A stretch of DNA of 64,000 bases, from the NCBI GenBank assembly GCA_024233115.1, contig JACKQB010000001.1, positions 248,001-312,000 on the forward strand. The letters run 5' to 3'. The stretch comes from Akkermansiaceae bacterium (GTDB lineage: Bacteria > Verrucomicrobiota > Verrucomicrobiia > Verrucomicrobiales > Akkermansiaceae). The notes beneath the pieces were generated by a model. That model saw nothing but the letters and a program-made list of their open reading frames with translations. It did not search any database and was not told the origin of the DNA. Both the position numbers and the translations under genes were made by a program. Shown here one piece after another: positions 35,412 to 42,618 of this stretch (the first letter of the stretch is position 1; the number at the start of each line of letters is the position of its first letter).

Positions 35412-36428
35412 ATGACCACATCACCAGGAAAACATGTAGCAGTTGTAGGGGCTACAGGCGCAGTCGGGCAGGAGATGCTCGATTGTTTGGAAGAGCGTAA
35501 TTTCCCTATCAGCGAATTAACTTTGCTCGCATCCGCCCGATCGGCGGGGAAAGAGATTTCGTTTCGTGGAAACTTAATCAAAGTTAAGGAATTGACACAC
35601 GACAGCTTCGAAGGAGTGGAGATCGCCCTGTTTAGTGCAGGTGGAGGGATTTCACTCGAATACGCGCCGAGTGCAGCTGCCGCTGGTGCCGTGGTGATCG
35701 ACAACTCATCCGCATTCCGTATGGACGACGAAGTCCCGCTGGTCGTTCCGGAGGTGAACCCGGAGGCTGTCAGGAACCGTCCCAAAGGCATCATCGCCAA
35801 CCCGAACTGTACCACCATCATCACCCTGATGGCACTTGCTCCGCTGCACAGGCTTTACGGACTGCGCAGTGTCATCGCATCAAGCTACCAGGCTGTCTCC
35901 GGCAGTGGTGCCCAGGGGATTATTGAACTTGATGCGCAAATCAAGGCGCTCGGCACCGGTGGCGAGGTCACCGGGGACCTCATCAATGTCTATCCGTGCC
36001 AGATTGCCTCCAACGTCATCCCGCAAGTGGATGCATTCACGGAAAGCGGTTACACCAAGGAAGAGCTGAAAATGCTCAACGAGAGCCGCAAAATTCTCAA
36101 CCTTCCCGAGCTCAAGGTCACCTGCACCTGTGTGCGTGTGCCCGTGCACCGCTCCCACTCCGTCAGTGTCACCGCCCAGTTCGACAAACCGGTCGACGTC
36201 GCCGGCGCCCGCGCCGCATTTGCTGACACCCCCGGGATCAAGGCCAAGGACGACCCTGCAATGGCACTCTACCCGGTGCCGCTCGATACCACCAAGAAAG
36301 ACGACTGCTTGGTCGGGCGCATCCGCAAGGACATGGTCTTCAACAATGCGCTCACGCTCTGGGTGGTAGGCGACCAGGTCCGCAAGGGAGCCGCCCTCAA
36401 CGCCGTGCAGATCGCCGAGCTGCTGTAG
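35412..36428 (+). CDS. asd: Aspartate-semialdehyde dehydrogenase
   Basis: NADPH-dependent reduction of aspartyl phosphate to the semialdehyde, feeding lysine, threonine, methionine and diaminopimelate synthesis. About 338 residues from ATG 35412 (MTTSPGKHVAVVGATGAVGQ); an ATG at 35397 is possible. Recognised motifs are GATGAVGQEML (nucleotide binding), IIANPNCTTI with the catalytic Cys, SSYQAVSGSGAQG, and RVPVHRSHSVSV with the substrate-binding Arg and catalytic His. Confidence 0.96.
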   Translation: MTTSPGKHVAVVGATGAVGQEMLDCLEERNFPISELTLLASARSAGKEISFRGNLIKVKELTHDSFEGVEIALFSAGGGISLEYAPSAAAAGAVVIDNSSAFRMDDEVPLVVPEVNPEAVRNRPKGIIANPNCTTIITLMALAPLHRLYGLRSVIASSYQAVSGSGAQGIIELDAQIKALGTGGEVTGDLINVYPCQIASNVIPQVDAFTESGYTKEELKMLNESRKILNLPELKVTCTCVRVPVHRSHSVSVTAQFDKPVDVAGARAAFADTPGIKAKDDPAMALYPVPLDTTKKDDCLVGRIRKDMVFNNALTLWVVGDQVRKGAALNAVQIAELL

Positions 36429-36429
36429 T

Positions 36430-36500
36430 TCAAACTCCAAGTTTTAAACTTCAAATACCCAAGTAACAAACTTCCGTGTATTCCGTTCCTTCCGTGGTTC
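36430..36500. repeat. AT-rich and heptamer-type short repeats between asd and ispA
   Basis: The first part (36430-36465) matches, on the opposite strand, the AT-rich repeat inside the SNF2 gene at 15622-15657. The second part (about 36473-36500) is a degenerate 7-base periodic sequence built on TTCCGTG. Neither encodes protein. The promoter for the downstream gene probably lies in the last 35 bases, which contain the AT-rich TAGTATATAT. Confidence 0.6.
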
Positions 36501-36535
36501 CCATCCTGATCAAGCAGTACTAGTATATATTTTCC

Positions 36536-37420
36536 ATGGACGACCTCAAACCCTGGCTCAAAGCGAAGCAGAAGGAAGTGGACACCGCGCTGGCTAGGCT
36601 TTTGCCCCGCGAAACCACCGCGCCGCAAACCATCCACAAGGCGATGCGTTACAGCGTTTTTGCCGGTGGAAAACGCCTGCGCCCGATCCTCTGCCTCGCC
36701 GCTGCCGAAGCCTGCGGTGGGGAAACAGAAAACGCCCTCGCCCCCGCCTGCGCCACCGAGGTCATGCACACCTACTCGCTGGTCCACGATGATCTGCCGT
36801 GTATGGATGATGATGATCTCCGCCGTGGCCGGCCCACCAGCCACAAGGTCTTTGGCGAGGGGATGGCGGTGCTGACTGGTGACGCCCTGCTCACCGAGGT
36901 GTTTGCCATCATCGCGCGGACTCCCGCCACCAAACGCTACGGGGTCAAGGACTACGTCGAGGAAATAGCCAGCACCGGCGGCAGTAGAAAACTTATCGGT
37001 GGCCAGGTGCTCGACCTCGAAGGGGAGGGCAAAAAGCTCACTAAAAAGGATCTGATCAAAATCCATGAGGCAAAAACAGCAGCCCTGCTAACAGCCTCAG
37101 TCCGCCTCGGTGCCATGACCGCTAACGCGACTCCCGCAAAACTCGAAGCCCTGACAACATTCGGTTACAACCTGGGCCTCGCGTTTCAAGTCATCGACGA
37201 CATCCTCGACGTGACTCAGACTACGGAGGTGTTAGGAAAAACCGCAGGCAAGGACGAAGCGGTGGATAAATCAACCTACCCCGCCATCCTCGGTCTCGAA
37301 GCATCCCGCAAGGAAGCGGCCCGCCTCACCCGCAAGGCACTCGGTGCCCTGGAAGCCTTCGGCAAAAAAGCCAAACGCCTCGAACAAATCGCCCGCTACC
37401 TGCTGGAGCGCGAGTATTAG
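36536..37420 (+). CDS. ispA: Polyprenyl (farnesyl/geranylgeranyl) diphosphate synthase
   Basis: Chain-elongating isoprenoid synthase of 294 residues supplying quinone, carotenoid or lipid-carrier precursors. Hallmarks are FAGGKRLRPILCLAA, the first aspartate-rich motif in HDDLPCMDDDDLRRGRPTSHK, GGQVLDLEGEGK, and the second aspartate-rich motif FQVIDDILDVT, each binding diphosphate through Mg. The extra spacing in the first motif (DDLPCMDDDD) is the bacterial FPP/GGPP form. Product chain length is not certain. Confidence 0.93.
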   Translation: MDDLKPWLKAKQKEVDTALARLLPRETTAPQTIHKAMRYSVFAGGKRLRPILCLAAAEACGGETENALAPACATEVMHTYSLVHDDLPCMDDDDLRRGRPTSHKVFGEGMAVLTGDALLTEVFAIIARTPATKRYGVKDYVEEIASTGGSRKLIGGQVLDLEGEGKKLTKKDLIKIHEAKTAALLTASVRLGAMTANATPAKLEALTTFGYNLGLAFQVIDDILDVTQTTEVLGKTAGKDEAVDKSTYPAILGLEASRKEAARLTRKALGALEAFGKKAKRLEQIARYLLEREY

Positions 37421-37423
37421 AAA

Positions 37424-37507
37424 GTAGGATCCCGCGCCTGCGGGATCGGCAACCCAAGCTCTCATCCTCTGCTCATATTCTGCCGACAGCTTGCAAAGCT
37501 GTCCTAC
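37424..37507. repeat. Paired-hairpin intergenic element C
   Basis: Outer arms GTAGGA (37424-37429) and TCCTAC (37502-37507) enclose two perfect 8-base hairpins: GATCCCGC-gcct-GCGGGATC on the left and GACAGCTT-gca-AAGCTGTC on the right. It shares the layout, but not the stem sequence, of elements A and B. It lies between convergent genes and probably also terminates them. Confidence 0.7.
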
Positions 37508-37511
37508 CTGG

Positions 37512-38159
37512 CTACCCGGGAAGCAGGGCAATCAGGTCGTTGTGGGGGCGGGCGATGACGTGGGCGGCGATCAGCTTGCCCAGGTCACCGACTGCGGCGG
37601 CACCTGTATCGATGGCGGCTTTGACGGCAGCCACATCCCCCTCGATGATGATGGTCACGTAGGCGGCGCCGATTTTCTCTTTGCCGACGAGGCTCACATC
37701 AGCCGCTTTAAGCATGGCGTCTGTGGCTTCGAGGCTGGCGGTGAGTCCCTGGGTCTCAAGGATGCCGATGGCTTTTTGTGGTTTGCTCATGGTGGTGTTG
37801 GTTTCGAGTTTGTTTGGTTGGTAATCGGTGGGTTTGAGTTCCTCGCGGCCACCGTAGAGGCCGTTGATGATCATGTCACCTTCGTTGAGCGAGGGGATGT
37901 TTGGATCAGGGTTGGCCATCATGGTGGTGGTGGCCTCGCCGCCGAGTCGGGCGGCTTCGGTATGGGCTTCATCGAGAGCCGACTGCACGTCAGCCGGGCT
38001 GTCGCCGCTGATACGGATCAGTGTCAGCTCGGTGCCGGCGGGTTCGAGTCCAAGCAGGTGGACATTGGCGGACTTGGTGACCGTGTCCGCGACAATGGCG
38101 GCGATGGAAAGGTGCCGGACTTCAATAAATCCGAGTGGTCTGTTAGTTGAAGAGCTCAT
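37512..38159 (-). CDS. Bacterial microcompartment shell protein with two BMC domains
   Basis: 215 residues. The first BMC domain spans about residues 8-85 (LGFIEVRHLSIAAIVADTV, ALDEAHTEA). A 40-residue linker with charged and proline residues separates it from a second domain at 127-215. That domain is very like a hexamer-forming BMC-H (KAIGILETQGLTASLEATDAM; KIGAAYVTIIIEGDVAAVKAAIDTG; AAHVIARPHNDL). The two domains may form trimeric pseudohexamers. An in-frame ATG at 37790 opens directly into the second domain, so a short BMC-H product is conceivable, but no ribosome-binding sequence precedes it. It is the last gene of the locus, nine bases after the aldolase. No other shell genes occur in the window. 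Confidence 0.92.
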   Translation of the reverse strand: MSSSTNRPLGFIEVRHLSIAAIVADTVTKSANVHLLGLEPAGTELTLIRISGDSPADVQSALDEAHTEAARLGGEATTTMMANPDPNIPSLNEGDMIINGLYGGREELKPTDYQPNKLETNTTMSKPQKAIGILETQGLTASLEATDAMLKAADVSLVGKEKIGAAYVTIIIEGDVAAVKAAIDTGAAAVGDLGKLIAAHVIARPHNDLIALLPG

Positions 38160-38168
38160 GAGGAGGAA

Positions 38169-39239
38169 TTACTTGTTTAAATTACGCATGACCTTGCGCA
38201 CGATTTCCTCCACATCACTTGGGTTGACCCCTCCCGCTTGGCTTGGAGCTTGGCTTTGTGTTGGCGGTCGGGATGCCGGGCTGTAGGTAGCTTGGGCTGC
38301 AAAGTCAGGGATGGGACATGACTGGGCCAGGTCCCCCAGCCCGCAGTCGCTGAGCAGGCAGGCGATCTTGTCGCCGATGGCCTTGAGGTCCTTGACTTCG
38401 CTGGGGGCATTGGGAAAGCGGACACCGCCTGGAGAGAATCCCCGGGCTTCGTAACCGAGCCTGAATCCCGTGGGGAAGTTTTTGGCTGTGATCATGATCT
38501 GGAAGAGTTCCAGGAGCTTATACTGGTAGTCCTTGGCCCGTTCCCAGTTTCCTGCGACACAGTCGTTGTAGATTTTCATGATGACCTCGGGGGCCACGCC
38601 CGCGGTGGAAACGGTTCCGCCGTCGCCCCCCATCATCATGGTGGGGACAAGCAGCTCTTCCCAGCCGACCATGACACTGAAGTCGGGGCGTGTCGGTTTG
38701 ATGGCGTTCATGACGTGGAGGAAGCGGCACATGTCGGCGCTGCTGTCCTTGGTGCCGATGATGCGCGGGTATTCCAGCGCCAGGCGGGTGAGCACCGGCA
38801 CACTGATCTCGGAGGCGAGGGTGGGGATGTTGTAAATGACGATATCGATCGGCGAACGCTCCGCGAGATCCTGGAAATAGGCCTCGATGCTCTCCTGGCT
38901 GGGTTTGAAGTAGTAGGGGCCGGTGATGGAGACGGCGCGGCAGCCGAGGTCGGCGCAGTGGTGGCACATTTCCAGAACCAGGTCGGCGTTGGGTTCGGCG
39001 GCTCCGGCGAGAATCGGGATGCGGCCATCGACCTCGTCGGCAATGATACTGATGACTCTTTTACGCTCCTCAAAGCTGAGACGAATAAATTCACCCAAGC
39101 TGCCGTTCGGGAAAATGCCGGAGACCCCCTTGTCGATCAGCCAGGAGACGATCTTACGTAGCTCACCCTCGTTGAGGGTGCCGTCGGCGTGGTAGGGGGT
39201 GATGTTGGGGACGAAGATGCCCTGCAGTGCTGCGCTCAT
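38169..39239 (-). CDS. DapA/KDG-aldolase family lyase with BMC encapsulation-type tail
   Basis: 356 residues. The first 300 form a Schiff-base TIM barrel of the dihydrodipicolinate synthase/sugar-acid aldolase family: PNGSLGEFIRLS (active-site loop 46-50), Tyr136 in VIYNIP, catalytic Lys164 in IIGTKDSSADM. The GSLGE loop and sugar-locus context favour a 2-keto-3-deoxy sugar acid aldolase over lysine biosynthesis. After about residue 305 a linker rich in Pro, Ser and Gln (ASRPPTQSQAPSQAGG) leads to a C-terminal amphipathic helix, DVEEIVRKVMRNLNK. A flexible linker plus such a helix is the known form of encapsulation peptides that target enzymes into microcompartments. The adjacent gene encodes a BMC shell protein. 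Inferred reaction: cleavage of 2-keto-3-deoxy-L-fuconate or -rhamnonate to pyruvate and L-lactaldehyde. Confidence 0.9.
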   Translation of the reverse strand: MSAALQGIFVPNITPYHADGTLNEGELRKIVSWLIDKGVSGIFPNGSLGEFIRLSFEERKRVISIIADEVDGRIPILAGAAEPNADLVLEMCHHCADLGCRAVSITGPYYFKPSQESIEAYFQDLAERSPIDIVIYNIPTLASEISVPVLTRLALEYPRIIGTKDSSADMCRFLHVMNAIKPTRPDFSVMVGWEELLVPTMMMGGDGGTVSTAGVAPEVIMKIYNDCVAGNWERAKDYQYKLLELFQIMITAKNFPTGFRLGYEARGFSPGGVRFPNAPSEVKDLKAIGDKIACLLSDCGLGDLAQSCPIPDFAAQATYSPASRPPTQSQAPSQAGGVNPSDVEEIVRKVMRNLNK

Positions 39240-39257
39240 GGTGATGTCATAAATCGA

Positions 39258-39662
39258 TTATCGAAGATAGTAAAGCTCCTTGGTATCGGCCCACATTCCT
39301 TTGGCCTGTGGCAATGGTTTTTGGCAGGGGTCGGTCTCCTTCCACCAGCGGATGGTCTCGGGGTCCTGCCCCATGGCCTTCATGTCGGCCTCAAAGTCCT
39401 TGCCGGTGTATTCAAGGTAGGCGATGAGGTAGGTCTTGCCGTGGATATCGACTTCATGGATGGAGAAGTTCTGGATGTTGGACTTCTTGATCTGCTTGTT
39501 GACGCCCGGCCACGGGTTGGCGTGGAGCTTGCGGTAGTAGTCGGCTTTTTCAGGTTTGAGGCCGGTGACCCAGCAGTAGCGCTTCGGTTCGGGCGCCAGG
39601 TTCGAGCAGCTTGTGAGGAGGGCGACCAGTGAGCCGAGCAGGACGAGGTGGATGGTTTTCAT
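39258..39662 (-). CDS. L-rhamnose/L-fucose mutarotase-like lipoprotein
   Basis: 134 residues from the ATG at 39662 (MKTIHLVLLGSLVALLTSCSN). A lipobox (LLTSC) predicts lipidation at Cys19. The mature part is a mutarotase (DUF718) module: RYCWVTGLKPEKADYYRKLHANPWPGVNKQIKKSNIQNFSIHEV and LEYTGKDFEADMKAMG. Normal RhaM-type enzymes are cytosolic; an exported, lipid-anchored version would act on sugars at the membrane surface before uptake. A cytosolic paralogue lies at 55868. The gene overlaps nothing and sits between the GH29 gene and the aldolase. Confidence 0.85.
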   Translation of the reverse strand: MKTIHLVLLGSLVALLTSCSNLAPEPKRYCWVTGLKPEKADYYRKLHANPWPGVNKQIKKSNIQNFSIHEVDIHGKTYLIAYLEYTGKDFEADMKAMGQDPETIRWWKETDPCQKPLPQAKGMWADTKELYYLR

Positions 39663-39681
39663 AGACTTGTTTTTTACGTGG

Positions 39682-41409
39682 TTATTGACCGAAATGAATT
39701 TCAGATAGAGAGGGGCCGTCGGATGCCTTGATGATGCGCAAGCGCGCAGCGGTGGCATTTTGGCCAGGGAATGATTGAGTAAATGTGGCACCGATTTTCG
39801 TGCCTTGGATGACCGTTTTCCATGCTCCGTTGACCATGAGATCAAGTTCCCATTGCTCAATGCGTTGATAGACTTCGGAGATGTGCACATTGGCGACATG
39901 TTGTTCCGTGGAAAACTCAACGGTTAGAGTGGTCTCGCTGGTTTTTTCGTCAGTTGCCCAGCGGGTGGCAGGGTCGCCATCCACGGCTTTGTCAGCCGCG
40001 TACTGAGCCTCGTTTTTGTAAACATTGGATGCCTTGGCGGATTTCGCCCAGCTGAAAAACTTCTCTGGCTCCAGATCCATCGCCGAGCGAGTCAGGGTGA
40101 GTTCCACGACGGCGGCAATTTCCCGGGTGGCGTCTCCGCCCAGGGTGATGGTGGTGGTGTCACGACCTCTCACGGAATCAATCGTCGCCGACCCACCAGT
40201 CATAACCTTGCTGGTCTTGATCAACGACTTCGACATCGGCAGGGTCACGGACTTGCAGTTGTCTAACATGTGGATGAAAATCTTGTTTCCTTTCCGGGTC
40301 GAAAGCACTTGGTTGGATGGCAGGAATGGACCTCCGCGTGTGCCGTAGATGCTTTCACCATACTGCTTGATCCAAGTGCCCATTTCCTTCAGTCGCTCGA
40401 CCTGCCGAGGCTCGATCCGACCGTCGGGCATGGGGCCGACGTTAAAGAGGAAGTTGCCATTGCCGCCGTTGGTTCTGATCAGCGACTGGATACACTGCTT
40501 GGCGGACTTCATTTTGTCGTTGGGTTTCCAGGCCCACTGGCGGCAGATGGTCATACAGGTTTCCCATGGGTTTTCATTGTAGGCTCCGATGTGCTGTTCC
40601 GGAGTGTCGTAATCGCCGGAGTGGACGGCGGGGTCCCAGCCTTTGCCACCCATTCCTTTCCTGCCCTTGCCGACACGGTTGTTAATGACAAGGTGGTCTT
40701 TTTGACTTCTCAAAAACCGGTAAAGTTTCGCGCCTCGCTCAGGTGTCCAGGTGTTGAACCATTCGCCGTCGAACCAGAGCAGTTTGGTGTCGTAGTTCTT
40801 GATGAGCTCGGCACATTGCGCATTCATATACTCGACGTAGCGATCCATGTCGGCTCCTTCCGTAGGACGTTTGTCATGGTATCGTGGTGTCCAATCGTAG
40901 TGATACCAATCGGCCACCGAGTAGTAGGTGCAAAACGCGATGCCGTGTTTTTTACAGGCTTCGGAAAGCTCTTTGCAGATGTCGCGTTTGAAGGGTGTCC
41001 CGGCAATGCTGTAGGGTGTTTCTCGCTGCTCGGTGGCGGAAATCCATGGGCGCTGTTGGGTGGGCCAGAGGCAAAAACCATCGTGGTGTTTGGTGGTCAG
41101 CACGAGGTATTTCATACCTGCCTCCTTGGCGGTGCGAGCCCACGCGTCGGCATCGAATTTCTCCGGGTTGAAGTTTTTGTAGAGGTTGTCGTATTCCTTA
41201 ACCGGAATCTGCCTGCCACGCGACCAGCCGATCTCAGTGCCTTTCAGCGCAACCGGCCCCCAGTGGATGAACATACCGAACCGCCAGTCCTGGAATTCCT
41301 CTATCGCCTCCGGGTGAGTCTTGAGATCGGGTGCCAGTTTGCCGCCACCAGCATAAACAGTGAGCGATGCAATGGCGGCGGCGAGAAGTGGGTAGATGAG
41401 TTTTTTCAT
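39682..41409 (-). CDS. GH29 alpha-L-fucosidase with C-terminal carbohydrate-binding-like domain
   Basis: 575 residues with a signal peptide (MKKLIYPLLAAAIASLTVYA). The GH29 catalytic domain shows WRFGMFIHWGPVAL, KHHDGFCLWPT, and the nucleophile Asp214 in LLWFDGEW; a general acid/base residue cannot be fixed by eye. The C-terminal 150 residues (about 430-575, KASNVYKNEAQYAADKAVDGDPATRWATDEK) have the F5/8-type (CBM32-like) look. Expected activity: release of L-fucose from fucosylated glycans outside the cytoplasm. It is a tandem paralogue of the gene at 42619, separated from it by a PEP-CTERM gene. Confidence 0.94.
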   Translation of the reverse strand: MKKLIYPLLAAAIASLTVYAGGGKLAPDLKTHPEAIEEFQDWRFGMFIHWGPVALKGTEIGWSRGRQIPVKEYDNLYKNFNPEKFDADAWARTAKEAGMKYLVLTTKHHDGFCLWPTQQRPWISATEQRETPYSIAGTPFKRDICKELSEACKKHGIAFCTYYSVADWYHYDWTPRYHDKRPTEGADMDRYVEYMNAQCAELIKNYDTKLLWFDGEWFNTWTPERGAKLYRFLRSQKDHLVINNRVGKGRKGMGGKGWDPAVHSGDYDTPEQHIGAYNENPWETCMTICRQWAWKPNDKMKSAKQCIQSLIRTNGGNGNFLFNVGPMPDGRIEPRQVERLKEMGTWIKQYGESIYGTRGGPFLPSNQVLSTRKGNKIFIHMLDNCKSVTLPMSKSLIKTSKVMTGGSATIDSVRGRDTTTITLGGDATREIAAVVELTLTRSAMDLEPEKFFSWAKSAKASNVYKNEAQYAADKAVDGDPATRWATDEKTSETTLTVEFSTEQHVANVHISEVYQRIEQWELDLMVNGAWKTVIQGTKIGATFTQSFPGQNATAARLRIIKASDGPSLSEIHFGQ

Positions 41410-41449
41410 GGCTTGAACATTTGAGGTATGAGAGTGAAATCTTTTAGCT

Positions 41450-41486
41450 AAAAAAGCGCCTAGGCGTGGATGCCTGGACGCTTTGC
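41450..41486 (-). terminator. Intrinsic terminator of the PEP-CTERM gene
   Basis: On the minus strand a stem GCAAAGCG...CGCTTTT with inner CCAGGC/GCCTAG pairing and a short loop is followed by a run of T (complement of the A-run at 41450-41455). It lies just after the stop at 41507. Confidence 0.7.
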
Positions 41487-41506
41487 AAAAGTGTTCTACA
41501 GACAGT

Positions 41507-42460
41507 TTATTTTCTGCGACGCAGTATCAGGGCCAGCCCGCTAAGTCCGAGAAGGGTAGTCGTGGAGGGTTCTGGTACAGCAATGGCGGCGAGTTCAGCG
41601 ACATGCAAATAATTGACGCCATCAACCTTGATGTACCGCACATTATTATAGCCAGCCGTCATGGAAAAACTGCCATCTCCAGCACCATTGTTAGTCAGGC
41701 CGCTGATGGTGTCTGAGGCGATGACGGTTGATCCATCCTCACCCAGAAGCGTGATTGTGCCGGTATTCGTACGATCTGCAAAGCCTGCACGTCCCACGAT
41801 CGAAACCCAGTCGAGGTTTTGAGCCGAGCCGAGATCGACTTGCCAAAAATCGGTGGTGTTGTTGCGACCATGGCTGAAGTTGGTAAAAATACCATCGTTG
41901 CCATGGCTCGTAGGATAAGCGCCGGATAATTGCTGGCCACTGGTGCTTGCACCGGTAGCTACTGAGTCAGCCAAGACGCGGACCTCACGGAGATTCATGT
42001 AATCTCCCTTACTGACCCGCACTGAGGCGACACCTGAAAAGCCCAGGCCTCCGTTGTCGAACGTGAAGGTCTCACCCAGTGTTGCCGTGTCTGTGAGAGT
42101 TGTTGTGAAAAGGACGTTGTTGGAAGCATCGAGTACATCGAGTGTAGCTCCCGTGACCCTTGCATCTGTAGTCGTGGTTCCGGCCTGTAAGTCGCCGCGG
42201 TTGACTATCTCGATACTTGTAACATGGGTGGCCTTGGGAAGAGCCACGGTCCATTGTCCGGTGCCGTTGTTACCGGTGTTATACATGGTGTTCAAATTGC
42301 CGTCATTGCCTCCGAATGGGTTCTTGACGGTGTCGAAGGGGTAATCTGCAGCATCAACCATTGAGGATGTGCCGAAGGGGGCGATGTTTAGGACGGCGGC
42401 TTGAGAAAGGGCTGTACTCAGCAAGAGGCTCGTCAATGTGTAAAAATGATGTGTTTTCAT
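41507..42460 (-). CDS. PEP-CTERM protein with two F5/8/fucolectin-like domains
   Basis: 317 residues with a signal peptide (MKTHHFYTLTSLLLSTALSQA) and a C-terminal sorting signal (VPEPSTTTLLGLSGLALILRRRK; the PEP motif, a hydrophobic stretch and basic end), the exosortase-dependent PEP-CTERM arrangement. Two similar beta-sandwich segments (about 25-160 and 170-290) contain TGQWTVALPKATHVTSIEIVNRGD and TDFWQVDLGSAQNLDWVSIVGRAG, typical of discoidin-like carbohydrate-binding modules. It is likely surface displayed and may bind the polysaccharide on which the neighbouring enzymes act. It ends at the terminator at 41450-41486. Confidence 0.85.
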   Translation of the reverse strand: MKTHHFYTLTSLLLSTALSQAAVLNIAPFGTSSMVDAADYPFDTVKNPFGGNDGNLNTMYNTGNNGTGQWTVALPKATHVTSIEIVNRGDLQAGTTTTDARVTGATLDVLDASNNVLFTTTLTDTATLGETFTFDNGGLGFSGVASVRVSKGDYMNLREVRVLADSVATGASTSGQQLSGAYPTSHGNDGIFTNFSHGRNNTTDFWQVDLGSAQNLDWVSIVGRAGFADRTNTGTITLLGEDGSTVIASDTISGLTNNGAGDGSFSMTAGYNNVRYIKVDGVNYLHVAELAAIAVPEPSTTTLLGLSGLALILRRRK

Positions 42461-42618
42461 GTGTTTTGTAATATGGGATGTCTGTCGTTGAGATTAACTC
42501 TGACGGTTTGAGACTTAAAATCCCATGGCATTTTGAGACATATAAATGGCAAATACAGACACGAAGCCATGGTGGATGGTGTACTTGATGATAATGTCAG
42601 TTGCTTCATGGGGGAGGG

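Noticed and set aside
37512..37790. Separate BMC-H gene starting at the internal ATG
   Set aside because: The frame is continuous with the first BMC domain and no ribosome-binding sequence precedes the ATG; kept as a finding only.
38169..39239. Biosynthetic dihydrodipicolinate synthase (dapA)
   Set aside because: GSLGE loop, sugar-locus context and encapsulation-type tail argue for a sugar-acid aldolase; asd lies nearby but is a separate unit.
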